64,000 nt of DNA from Massilia aurea (GCF_024753205.1 NZ_JANUGZ010000007.1:62001-126000), one strand, 5' to 3'. Counted from the stretch's first letter, positions 47,990-56,217 are shown. Notes: generated by a model from the sequence alone, not told the origin. A program made the numbers and translations.

Positions 47990-48005
47990 AGCAAGAGGCG
48001 TGCCA
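47990..48005 (-). promoter_or_regulatory. Sigma-54 (-24/-12) promoter of the udg-druH-druE operon
   Basis: On the minus strand the sequence is TGGCACGCCTCTTGCT, a full match to the consensus TGGCACG-N4-TTGCW. Transcription should start near 47979, about 20 bases before the udg-like ATG. The upstream 48006-48290 is AT-rich and could hold activator and IHF sites. Confidence 0.85.
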
Positions 48006-48293
48006 CTCGTCTTTCCCAAGCAAATTCGGATATTAAGGGCGAAACAGCTCGGATGGATGAGCGAATTTTTATATCTATATAAAATTTATTATAAAAAAGC
48101 TTGCGAGAAAGGGTAACAGAAATTGCTTCTTTGCATGTATGAAATGAGCGACATCTAATCCTGGCTGCCGGATCTGTGGTCTTGTTGTTACGCAGGATTG
48201 CTAGTCAACTTAATGAGTTTTCTCTCTGACATATTTGTATAGGTTGAAGTGGTACTCGCCGAGATAGCGCGCGCCGAGGGCAAAGGTTGCTTA
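48006..48293. other. AT-rich region upstream of the sigma-54 promoter
   Basis: No gene is apparent. An inverted repeat AAATTCG (48022-48028) with CGAATTT (48062-48068) and a GCTC/GAGC dyad (48047-48050 with 48059-48062) lie about 20-80 bp upstream of the promoter, at positions where an enhancer-binding protein could bind. A run of A/T at 48066-48095 could bend. Confidence 0.4.
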
Positions 48294-49100
48294 GAGCGCC
48301 TAACAAAACCTCTCGACATACCGCCAACAGATGAGCGAGCAGGCAAGCGACAGGAACGCTTGGTGCATGTCTGCTCGCCGCTCATGCCGGATGCGCAATC
48401 TGCGGAAGCGGTGTAGCCAACCTAAGGTTCGCTCGACGACCAACGCCACCGTCCAAGCCTTTCGCGCGACTCTACGCCGTAGCGCGCGATACGAGCGGCG
48501 ATGCCCCGACTGCGCAGCCAAGCCCGATGGGCTATCGAAGCGTACGCTCGATCGGCATGCAGTTCACCTGGACGTTTGCGGATACGGCCTGCCAGCCCTT
48601 TAACTGCCGGGGTTGACTCTACCAACGGGATGAGGAAATGCGAGTCGTGTACCTGCGCGCCCGAGATCTGGGCTACTAGTGGAAGCCACGCTCATTGACC
48701 AGCAAATGGTGTTTGCTTCCGAGTTTGCCGCGATCGGTTGGTTTTCGGCACGTGTGCTCGTTCCGGCAGATGCCGGTGCGCTTGCGGCGTCAACGCAAGC
48801 TCGATCCCACATGATCTGGTCGTGCTCTCGGTGCCGTCGAAGAATCGCCTCATGGATATGCTGCCAAACGCTGGCTAGCATCTATTCGTGAAGGCGACGC
48901 CAGCATGTCATGCCACTGCCGCAGCCGAATTCGCGCGGCAGGTACTCCCACGGTATTCCATTCTTGAGAACAAACAGGATTCCAGCCAGGGCCGCGCGAT
49001 CATCGATGCACGGGCGGCCGCCTTTCGGCGATGGGCGAAGGGTCGGAAGATGAGCTGCTATAAACGACCACAGGTCTTCGGGAAGAAGTGCGCGGGCCAT
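48294..49100 (-). mobile_element. Decayed IS5-family insertion sequence
   Basis: The minus strand carries pieces of one IS5/IS427-type transposase in several frames: N-terminus 49100-48882 (LPEDLWSFIAAHLP, GGRPCIDDRAALAGILFVLK), a middle (WQHIHEAILRRHREHDQIMW) and the C-terminal VVERTLGWLHRFRRLRIRHE to 48300. At least three frame breaks make it inactive. The sequence GAGCGCCTAACAAAAC at 48294-48309 resembles the terminal repeat of this group; the opposite end is not seen. Confidence 0.75.
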
Positions 49101-49434
49101 GGCATCAGTACGTCTACAAACCCGGACGCCATGTCAGTGCCCTGACTGAGCCTGCGCAGGTCCGCTATCGCCCCCCGAAGCAGACGATCAGTCTGACGGT
49201 CCGGCACCGCTACGGGTACTGTACAGCCCGTGCCGTATGCGATCTCCTTCGGTTACGTCGAGCAATTCGTATTATGCCGTTGCTTTTCTTCAACAAGACA
49301 ACAATCGTTTCCGCAGTGAAAGTATAATAATGTCTTGTGTTGACAACGAACCTAAAAGCTGCGGAGACTTGTCCACGCAACGGTACGGCTCGATGCTGTT
49401 GAAATTAATCTGCCCTAGGCGGATCATATTAGAT
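49101..49434. other. Stretch with no clear gene between IS5 remnant and small protein
   Basis: Short frames here lack a domain, good start or codon bias. It may contain degraded sequence from the missing end of the IS5 element. TTGACA at 49339-49344 could be part of a promoter for the next gene. Confidence 0.35.
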
Positions 49435-49701
49435 ATGAAAAATAAATCGATGTGGGGCGAATTGTCCAAAGAGGCGCTTGGTACCGTTGTGAGTGGGGCG
49501 CTTGTTTATGCGCTAACTGACATGAGTTTGTGGGCAAGTGCCTTCTTTGGCTTTGTCATCACCACGACCTTTCTGAATAGAAGCCGGTTCGATTCGATCG
49601 AGGAACAGTTAACCTTTTCACAAACCGAACTCGTGAACGCCGACCTGAAGATTGCTACCCTCGAGAACGAGGTGTCGATACTTCGCGAGCGTGGAAATTA
49701 A
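49435..49701 (+). CDS. Small membrane protein with coiled-coil, unknown function
   Basis: An 88-residue protein from the ATG at 49435: a first helix (LGTVVSGALVYALTD), a second hydrophobic stretch (LWASAFFGFVITTTFLN) and a charged C-terminal coiled-coil (EEQLTFSQTELVNADLKIAT onward). The hairpin of two membrane helices plus coiled-coil suits a small inner-membrane protein. In-frame starts further upstream exist (49237, 49330, 49393) but add unlikely sequence and lack ribosome binding sites. Its role is unknown; being an island gene near defence systems is its only clue. Confidence 0.5.
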   Translation: MKNKSMWGELSKEALGTVVSGALVYALTDMSLWASAFFGFVITTTFLNRSRFDSIEEQLTFSQTELVNADLKIATLENEVSILRERGN

Positions 49702-49785
49702 CATTAGACCTGCACAACTACTGCGGAAAGACGCAATGACACTCTCGCATGCCAGCAAGAGCTATTGCTATACGCCTTATTCACC

Positions 49786-50556
49786 TTAAAGGTCAACGAT
49801 ATTCAATCTGAATGTGGTCTCATCTGGTCTGATTTCAGCGGTCCCGATGCGCTTTCCAGAATTCTTTATAAATTCGATAATTCTCTCTCGAATCTTGCAA
49901 CGGCATCGTTGTCCGAAGATAACCCGTGTTATTCCAGTGTTTGAAAGCGGCTTACAACCAATATCGTCAAGCGCACGCCACTCTTTCTCGTAGCCCCATT
50001 GTTCATATTTCGTGTACAGCGCTTTGTCAACGGCCGATGAACTACTCTCTCCAAACGGCAGAGCGTTTATTTTCGGACGTGACGGCACATAGTTAACCTT
50101 TTCTAAGTAATCAAACTCCTTGGTATCGATCTCGATACATACTCCACTAAAGTTTGCACCGTAATGCGACCACATTAGGATATTATTACCTTCCTCTGAT
50201 GCGCAGAAAACCCCCCAGCCTTCAAGAATTTTCCCCATATTGTCTTGAAGACGTACTCGATTTTTAGGATGTCGTGGGTCGTCTTCTGTGTCAATTCTTG
50301 CTCTAATCTGAGGCTCTAATATTGCTGCGGCGAACGCACCTTTTTTAACTCTTACATATTCAAGGTTACGCTGCACGAATTCATCGTCAGCACAGTCCAG
50401 CTCAAATGCCGGTTTGCAGTCGAACGGGTCGTTGAAATCGAAAGAAGATCCAAAATAGATCTCACCGAATTCAATCATTCTCTGTAGTCGAACCAGGTCT
50501 TTCCCACTCTTCGCAGCACGGTACTTATAAACAAATTCGGGGGGATTATTTTCCAC
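49786..50556 (-). CDS. DUF2971 domain protein (GTG start)
   Basis: A 256-residue DUF2971 protein. It shows the family features: VYKYRAAKSGKDLVRLQRM, IYFGSSFDFNDPFDCKP, then GVFCASEEGNNILMWSHYG followed by FSGVCIEIDTKEFDY, and YEQWGYEKEWRA. The start is the GTG at 50556 with GGAG upstream. DUF2971 proteins appear often in islands and next to toxin or defence genes, but their function is not established. It lies next to the IS30-bounded segment. Confidence 0.8.
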   Translation of the reverse strand: MENNPPEFVYKYRAAKSGKDLVRLQRMIEFGEIYFGSSFDFNDPFDCKPAFELDCADDEFVQRNLEYVRVKKGAFAAAILEPQIRARIDTEDDPRHPKNRVRLQDNMGKILEGWGVFCASEEGNNILMWSHYGANFSGVCIEIDTKEFDYLEKVNYVPSRPKINALPFGESSSSAVDKALYTKYEQWGYEKEWRALDDIGCKPLSNTGITRVIFGQRCRCKIRERIIEFIKNSGKRIGTAEIRPDETTFRLNIVDL

Positions 50557-50867
50557 ACTTTCTCCGCTTTGTAGTGATAAATTAGTCTACATTTTCCGGC
50601 GGAGAAGAACAAGGGCACTAACATGAATGATGTCGAGTGCCGCATTTTTTATTGTAGAAGGGCGAGGACATTTTTTCGCGTCCGTGAAAAATCCGAGATG
50701 CACTACCGAGCGCGCTCGCTCTGCTCCCTCAGTCGCTTCACGACTGAGCGATTGCGCAGCCCCTACCGGCTACCACTTGCCGAACTACGTAGCCTTCAAA
50801 CCATTCTTATACAGCCTCCGAGACACAGCAGTGCCGCTCGCTGTCGTCCAAGTGTCCACTTGTGGCC
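50557..50867. other. Non-coding gap with hairpin
   Basis: No gene is supported. CTCAGTCG (50728-50735) and CGACTGAG (50741-50748) form a perfect eight-base stem with a five-base loop in a GC-rich stretch; it has no T run and its role is unknown. Confidence 0.4.
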
Positions 50868-50935
50868 GTGGATTCAACTGGTGAACGACCGTAACCGACC
50901 CAAAGCGGACTCTGCTCACATGACGTGAAGAGACT

Positions 50936-52042
50936 TTAAGCTCCTGCTTCGTCGTCGTAGGCGTCATGATCCGGATTACTGAGGAACCGTCCGTTCTCGC
51001 GTACCCCATAGCTGCCACCCCGGCTGTCGCTCTCATGACGGACAATCGATCTGGCACCGATTTCAGGCGAGACAGTTTGCGAGGTAGTCTTGATGGGCGA
51101 TTTCTTCTCGTAGTAACCGCGGCCATCGCATCGGAAGCACGTCGCATTGTTGCCCATGCAGGAACAGTCCACCGATATCATCGGAACCGCGCTCTCCTGA
51201 GGGGCGAAGTTTTGCGGTGGCATGTAGACGCCGGAGAATCTCGTTCTGGCTCGGTTAGTAGAAGCGGCCAGACGGGAGCCAGATTTTATTTTGCCTGCAT
51301 TTTGAGGCTTCTGCGGCGAGATATGCTTCTGTTTTACCAGCGGCGCGGACGTGGTTTCCGAAGCTATCTTTGGTTTTGCCCGTTTGCTTTTCCGGGTTTT
51401 CACCTTCGGCTCCGCAACCGCCTTTTCTCGCGCTCTCTTCTGCGATGCTAGCACTGCCAGCGTTGGAGGCTTGGGTGCGGCCGGTTGTTTTGCGGTTTTG
51501 AAAATGCGAAGCTTGATCGGTTCAGGCGCATTCGATCTAGGGGAAAGATTCCACCAGTGCAGTTCGACTTCAAACCGATCACTGTGATATACCAGGAACG
51601 ATCCTTCGAGCAGGCTGTAATTACGCGAAGGCCTGGCATACGCACCATTGTAAAAACGCATCCTGACTGGCCCCAGCTGTGGCACTGGAAGGGACACCAT
51701 CTCGCCGGCGACGCATGCATGGCCCTGAACCGCATGGCGTAAACCGATTGGACCCGCGACAAAAACATCATTGATGAGATCGACCGCGCGCTTTTCGCTC
51801 TCTTGACCAAGGCGTTGTAGCAAAGGTTCCAAATCGGTTCGATGGCGCTTATAGAACTGCTCTGCCCCCGCGTTTATCGCTTCGTCGATACCGAAGGTGG
51901 CGATGAGTTCTTGCACCTGAATGTGGAATCCAAAAATATCCTTGAGACATTGCATCTGGACGGGTGATGGAACCAGAACAGATGTCACCACCATCAATCT
52001 CGATGGGCGGGCGGATGGAGGAGAAAGGTCTTGATTTGCCAT
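50936..52042 (-). CDS. Hypothetical zinc-ribbon protein in IS30-bounded segment
   Basis: A 368-residue protein. The N-terminal 150 residues form a helical then beta region with no recognised family; the middle (about 195-280) is a long basic Lys/Arg/Pro-rich linker (KVKTRKSKRAKPKI); the C-terminal part has a treble-clef-like knuckle DCSCMGNNATCFRCDGRGYYEKK, reminiscent of DnaJ Cys-rich repeats. A nucleic-acid binding role is plausible from the basic linker but unproven. It lies 267 bases downstream of the SMEK gene on the same strand. Confidence 0.6.
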   Translation of the reverse strand: MANQDLSPPSARPSRLMVVTSVLVPSPVQMQCLKDIFGFHIQVQELIATFGIDEAINAGAEQFYKRHRTDLEPLLQRLGQESEKRAVDLINDVFVAGPIGLRHAVQGHACVAGEMVSLPVPQLGPVRMRFYNGAYARPSRNYSLLEGSFLVYHSDRFEVELHWWNLSPRSNAPEPIKLRIFKTAKQPAAPKPPTLAVLASQKRAREKAVAEPKVKTRKSKRAKPKIASETTSAPLVKQKHISPQKPQNAGKIKSGSRLAASTNRARTRFSGVYMPPQNFAPQESAVPMISVDCSCMGNNATCFRCDGRGYYEKKSPIKTTSQTVSPEIGARSIVRHESDSRGGSYGVRENGRFLSNPDHDAYDDEAGA

Positions 52043-52309
52043 GGCAGGTCAGAAATGCGCTACAAGCACCGAGCGTAGAGGTGAACTCGCACGCGCACCT
52101 GTTTCTAAGAGCGCTCAGCAACCATTTTCCCACCAATTGCACAAAGAGCAACCACTTTCTGTACACCCGTGCGTGATTCTCGAGATTGCAGCAATGGCTC
52201 GCAAATGATCGACCATTCCGAATACACGGGCCGCCTGAACATTGACGCCGGAACCGAATACGCCCTCTTGACCTTCCCCTCGTCCATCGGCGGGACTAAC
52301 GTCGGTACG

Positions 52310-53389
52310 TCAGTCCAGATGCCGGAAATCGAGGTCGACCAGCAGCGAGCGCAGCTTTTCGATGTCGTTGGCCAGGAAGACTTTGAGCTCGTAGAACAGG
52401 TTGACATCGAGCGTGCGCAACGGCAAACGGATGCTCATGAAACTGCTGTTCTCAAGCGGCATGGCCCAGTCGCGGAACTGCAGGCCCCCGACCTGTTCCT
52501 TGAACACTTCGCTACGCAAATAGCCCATGTGGTGGCTGGCGACGTGCGGCGCGAAGATCAGCATGTGATCGGAAATGTAATGGTCGTAATAGTACGGGAA
52601 ACGCTGCTTGAACTCGTCCGACCCGATCGAGTACTGAATGGCGTGGGCCAGCACCTGCCGAGTACCGATGTAGCTGAAGTCCTTGAGCTGCACGTACAGG
52701 TCATTGATCGCCTGCAGCGCCACGGCCTCCTCGCCGGCGTCCGCCACGTGCAACGCGTCGATGAAGCGTCGGCATGGTCTTGGCGGGTGCCCGATTACGA
52801 CTTCAAGCTCGCCGAGCAGCCCGCCACGGGTGGTCCCAAAGCCGGCGGACAGGCTCCGCACGATCGACGGCAGCTGGGTTCTCGTGAACGCCTCTAGCGT
52901 CTCGATCAGCTTGTAATCCCTGTGGTCAAGGTCGTCCTGCACCAGGTTGCGCTCGATCAGCTTGAACACGTCGTCGATGTCCCAGATGTCGAGGTGGTCA
53001 AGGTCGCGCTTGAGGCTTTCGAAGTCGGTGGTGTATGCGCGCTTGCTCGACAGGATCAGGACGATCAGCCTGCGGTACGACGGGCGCAGGCCGTGCTCGT
53101 AGAAAGCCTGGATCGTGTCCTTAATCTTCTCGACCTTGTTTTCCGCCGTCACCTGAATGGCGACCATGTGCTTCTTGTCGCCGAGGTCGATCGCCGGATA
53201 GTTCTGGTATTCCGTCACGTTCAGGTTCACCAGCTCCCAGCCGCACAGCAGGTTGAGTAACCCGGCGAAGAAATTCTCGGCGTCGGTGGCAATATCGTTC
53301 TTGCCGCGCTCGGTGTTGGAGGTGATCACGTAGCGCAGCACGGACAGCCGCACTACGACGTCCTGGAATGCCTCGGCGGTTGCGAACAT
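52310..53389 (-). CDS. SMEK-domain protein
   Basis: A 359-residue protein with an N-terminal SMEK domain: ENFFAGLLNLLCGWELVNLN, AIDLGDKKHMVAIQVTAEN and IQAFYEHGLRPSYRRLIVLIL. The domain is a predicted restriction-endonuclease-like fold, often found in defence-related proteins; the D...QVT pattern sits where the active site is expected. The remaining 200 residues are of unknown type, beta-rich, ending in an AIQYSIGSDEFKQRFPYYYD block. Its start lies just downstream of the IS30 remnant, inside the inverted-repeat-bounded segment. Confidence 0.75.
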   Translation of the reverse strand: MFATAEAFQDVVVRLSVLRYVITSNTERGKNDIATDAENFFAGLLNLLCGWELVNLNVTEYQNYPAIDLGDKKHMVAIQVTAENKVEKIKDTIQAFYEHGLRPSYRRLIVLILSSKRAYTTDFESLKRDLDHLDIWDIDDVFKLIERNLVQDDLDHRDYKLIETLEAFTRTQLPSIVRSLSAGFGTTRGGLLGELEVVIGHPPRPCRRFIDALHVADAGEEAVALQAINDLYVQLKDFSYIGTRQVLAHAIQYSIGSDEFKQRFPYYYDHYISDHMLIFAPHVASHHMGYLRSEVFKEQVGGLQFRDWAMPLENSSFMSIRLPLRTLDVNLFYELKVFLANDIEKLRSLLVDLDFRHLD

Positions 53390-53536
53390 GCGCGGTCCTG
53401 TCGTAGCAGTGAGTGGGGACCTGCGCGCACAAGCGCGAAGGCGCGAAAGCTGAGCATAACCTGTTCGGGTTACGCCCGTGCGCCGTCTTGCGCATCGCCG
53501 CGTGCCGGTGTCGCGCCGGCCGCTGTCAGGCCGCCC

Positions 53537-53746
53537 CTAACGGGCACTGCATGGCGCAGGTACCAATCTGGATCGGCATCGTTGTGCTGGACGGATGCCA
53601 CCTGTTTTCGCCAGAATCCGCATAACAGACGAGTGGTTACGGTCGAACAGCTGGGCAATTTTTTGCAGCGAATCGCCTTGGCGCCATAGCTCCCACATGA
53701 GCGCCTTTTGACTGTCTGTGTAATAAATTCGAGGTCGCTGCTTCAT
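53537..53746 (-). pseudogene. IS30-family transposase fragment (N-terminus only)
   Basis: A 69-residue remnant beginning MKQRPRIYYTDSQKALMWEL, containing the IS30 helix-turn-helix (GDSLQKIAQLFDRNHSSVMRI), with a frame break after SRLVPAPC and loss of the catalytic DDE domain. It starts 33 bases inside the terminal repeat at 53779-53798, the normal layout of the start of an IS30 element. Confidence 0.8.
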
Positions 53747-53802
53747 GTGAACACTCCTCCATAAGGCTTAGAGCGTTGCGTTCACCAGTTGAATCCACGG
53801 CC

Positions 53803-54536
53803 GATAGCGGACGGTCGGCACGGCTCAGCGTACCCGGCTGTTGCCCTTGGGGCAACTTCAGGGTTTTGTTAGTCGTACTTAGTCGTGATGACATTGTTGC
53901 CAGGAGAGAACGGATGGAGCAACAAACGTGTTTGAGACGCATTAGAATGGCTTTGTTGCATCAATCTAAATATTGATTGCAAGTTCTGAAGAAGAATTAC
54001 GGATGACGAAATCAAACCGCGCCGGCTCCCCCGCCTCAACCAAAGTTACGTCTTAGTTGAATTTTCTTACGCTACGCGGGCGTGCGCGTGCGTGCGCGAG
54101 AGCTTTAGGGCATCCACAGAATATTAAAACGTAAAACCAAGCAGCCATGCGGGTTTAAGGGTTTGTGGTTCAGGATGTGGACGTTGCTTTCTTTGATTGC
54201 TGCTTTCGCCAAAGTTACGATCGGGTTGTGCTACTGGTTGATGTCGACCCGCTTGTTTTTGCTTCTGGCCACGCTAAGCCACACTGCAATTAAACGACGA
54301 CTCGCGCGACGTTACCCGACGAGCACTTTCACCTCGTAAGGAGCCGACCAGCGCTAGCACGCTCGCCACTATCAGCAACCGACACACTTAGCTAGCCACA
54401 CTGCCCAGCAGCGCAGACCAGCGCCAGCTTCACCCTCAACCGGCCTCGCGTCGATTGTGCAGAGGCCCGCACGACTAGAGCTGGTTGCCGCGCACATGCC
54501 TCCAGGGGCAAGCAAAACTGTGGTCGAACTGATCCA
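53803..54536. other. Gene-free stretch at the right end of the island
   Basis: No frame is supported. A sequence GGCTTTGTTGCATCAATC at 53949-53966 resembles the terminal repeat of IS903-like IS5 elements and may be a relic. GTTGCCCTTGGGGCAAC at 53839-53855 is a small hairpin. The rest is featureless AT-richer DNA. Confidence 0.4.
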
Positions 54537-54557
54537 TTAGTACACAAGTTAGTACAC
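54537..54557. repeat. Arm-type repeat at the right end of the island
   Basis: TTAGTACACA followed by an AGTTAGTACAC copy, 18/21 identical to 24076-24096 in the same orientation, 60 bp before the right att-like sequence. It is likely the other arm-binding site of the integrase. Confidence 0.55.
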
Positions 54558-54608
54558 AAACTGATCGATTCTTGCGGAAAGCGTGCCGGTATGGGCTCGA
54601 TGGGCCAG

Positions 54609-54869
54609 TCACGAGCTTCTGTATCGATAGATAGTTGCCAATGGGGGATTCGATGCCTGTCCCGGCTCGATCCTCTTGATAGGAAGGCGACCACCGGGGA
54701 TTGTGACGCCCGACCGGATCAGCGCCAAATTGACGCGGATCGCGCAGGTATTGCCGTAGCGGGGATTTTTGATCAGGTCATCCCACCCGATCTGCTGGAA
54801 CAACGTGTCGCGGCTGACGACGCGGTTACTCGGGTAGTTTTTCAGCAGCGCAAGGGAAGCGAGCCACAT
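54609..54869 (-). pseudogene. Truncated Tae4-like type VI amidase effector
   Basis: The first 80 or so residues of a Tae4-type peptidoglycan amidase: SLALLKNYPSN, GWDDLIKNPRYGNTCAIRVNLALI with the presumed catalytic Cys, GVTIPGGRLPIKRIEPGQAS. The homologous part stops exactly at the att-like sequence 54617-54634, so the C-terminal half with the catalytic His is missing. The coding frame overlaps the end of the immunity-like gene by about 44 bases. Confidence 0.6.
54617..54634 (+). other. Right attachment-like site (attR)
   Basis: TTCTGTATCGATAGATAG; the first ten bases match the mnmE-end sequence TTCTGTATCG exactly and 14 of 18 overall. It borders the island on the right, in the same orientation as the left copy. 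Confidence 0.6.
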
Positions 54870-55217
54870 ACAGCGCTATCAGCTCGGCGGCTGCATTGCC
54901 CGGCATCGAGCCAGCGCGCCCGCGCAGCTCGTCCCATATACGATCATCGATTCCAGCGGCTTCATGCCGGGCGGCGCGCACCACAGCCGCCCCTGCGTTG
55001 CATCGACAACCCCGGCCTGATAGCCCTCTGCATACCGCTGCTGGAACGCCGCATCGGGCTGCTGGCTCCATTTATCCACGCCTGGCTGTCCGGCCACCTT
55101 TGCCACGCACCTATCGCCCGACAGGTGCCATGTGAATGTGCCAAGCGGCTGTGCCGCCACGCCGCATATCAGCGTCAGGACAGCGCATAGAACTGCGCAC
55201 CTCATACGATTCGCCAT
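54826..55217 (-). pseudogene. Frameshifted Rap1a/Tai-type immunity protein
   Basis: A periplasmic immunity protein relic: signal peptide (LCAVLTLICGVAAQ), GYQAGVVDATQGRLWCAPPG in frame one, then the C-terminal RAGSMPGNAAAELIALYVARFPC in the next frame. The break lies around 54935-54965, near GGAATCGATGATCG on the minus strand. The ATG at 55217 has a strong GGAGGTGG. Its companion Tae4-like effector lies right after it and is also broken. Confidence 0.65.
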
Positions 55218-55423
55218 ATCCACCTCCGATGAATTGTGAGTGGGTATTGTGTTGTCCAAAACTTGGGACGGTCTTGCGCATCGCCAGCGCATCAACTGTG
55301 TGAAATGCCTGTGCGAATAGCGGTAGCTGTCCAAAGCGCAACGGCTCGCATTTGCGCATCGCTCACCGCTGTTGTCGCGACGCGTCGCGCGCCAACACCG
55401 CCGGGCATGCTAGGCTTGCTGCT

Positions 55424-56005
55424 ATGAACACGCGAATCACGACCCTTGCCCCCCATCCTGCGCGCCGCACGCTGTTTCGGCTCGCCGCCATGCTGGCTGG
55501 CGCCACTCTGTTGTCATCCTGCGCCAGCGTCCTCGGCCCGCGTCAGGTCGAGCTGCCGCTGCACAAGCTGCAATCCAGCCTCGACAAGCGCTTCCCGATC
55601 AACGAACGCCTGCTCGACATTTTTGACGTCCAGCTCACGCGCCCGCAGCTGTCGCTGGTGCCGGACCAGGACCGGGTTGCGCTCGCCGTCGATGCCTCGG
55701 TTGCGCCGCCGTTTGCGCGCGCCTGGGCCGGCAATGTCGCGTTCTCGGGCCGCCTGTATATCGATCCGGGGCGCGCCGCCGTCATGATGGCCGAGCCGCG
55801 CGTCGACCGCCTGCAGCTTGGGAACCCCGACGCCGAACGCCAGCTGACGCGCGTGGCCAACACGCTGATCGACACCGTCGCGCGCGACATGCCTGTGTAT
55901 GCGTTCGACCAGAGCGACTTGCGCTACGCCGGCGTGCAGTTCGTCCCGACGCGCATTCAGACCACACGCACGGGCCTGTTGGTCACGCTCGAGCCGGCGA
56001 AGTAA
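55424..56005 (+). CDS. DUF1439 lipoprotein
   Basis: A 193-residue exported lipoprotein: signal LFRLAAMLAGATLLSSCAS with the SSC lipobox. The mature part matches DUF1439 proteins (PLHKLQSSLDKRFPINERLL, IDPGRAAVMMAEPRVDRLQL, AGVQFVPTRI), whose role is unknown but which sit in the envelope. I use the ATG at 55424. It marks the return to core chromosome after the island. Confidence 0.85.
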   Translation: MNTRITTLAPHPARRTLFRLAAMLAGATLLSSCASVLGPRQVELPLHKLQSSLDKRFPINERLLDIFDVQLTRPQLSLVPDQDRVALAVDASVAPPFARAWAGNVAFSGRLYIDPGRAAVMMAEPRVDRLQLGNPDAERQLTRVANTLIDTVARDMPVYAFDQSDLRYAGVQFVPTRIQTTRTGLLVTLEPAK

Positions 56006-56217
56006 CGCAACCCGATCCGCATGTTGCAGTTGCGTCAAATTGCATCAGCACGGCAGATCAGGGATTGCACCCGCATTGCATTGGGAGCACACTGATACGC
56101 AAAGAACCGCAGTGATGGGTTCGCCAGTTGGACCCCTGCTTGCGCTTTCTCATGGGCATGGAGTTCCACTGAAGTAATCTTTCTCTGACTTCAGGTTGCC
56201 GTATCAGGGGGTGGATC

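Larger units (their letters stand above)
50868..53798. mobile_element. IS30-type element with cargo genes (about 2.9 kb)
   Basis: Its ends are perfect 20-bp inverted repeats, GTGGATTCAACTGGTGAACG at 50868-50887 and its complement at 53779-53798, which resemble the IS30 terminal repeat. Both are flanked by GGCC, either duplicated target or a longer 24-bp repeat. Inside, only a 69-residue remnant of the transposase remains; the rest is a zinc-ribbon protein gene and a SMEK-domain gene. So an IS30 relative seems to have gained cargo and would need a transposase acting in trans. Confidence 0.7.
23958..54634. mobile_element. Genomic island inserted at the 3' end of mnmE
   Basis: About 30.7 kb between a left att site (the mnmE 3' end) and a right att-like sequence. 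It carries a tyrosine integrase immediately inside the left end, an AlpA-like regulator, type I restriction-modification, Druantia-like defence and IS remains. Codon use and base composition are visibly less GC-rich in parts (26-27 kb, 48-50 kb) than in core genes. The mnmE (trmE/thdF) 3' end is the known site of SGI1-type islands, and the att sequence resembles the SGI1 one as I remember it. Confidence 0.8.

Noticed and set aside
49088..49327. A 79-codon frame after the IS5 remnant
   Set aside because: No recognisable domain or ribosome binding site; probably decayed insertion-sequence DNA.
50623..50928. A 101-codon frame between DUF2971 and the IS30 end
   Set aside because: Overlaps the terminal repeat, lacks a domain and a credible start.
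54392..54694. A minus-strand frame across the right att site
   Set aside because: Spans the att and arm sequences and has no family signature.
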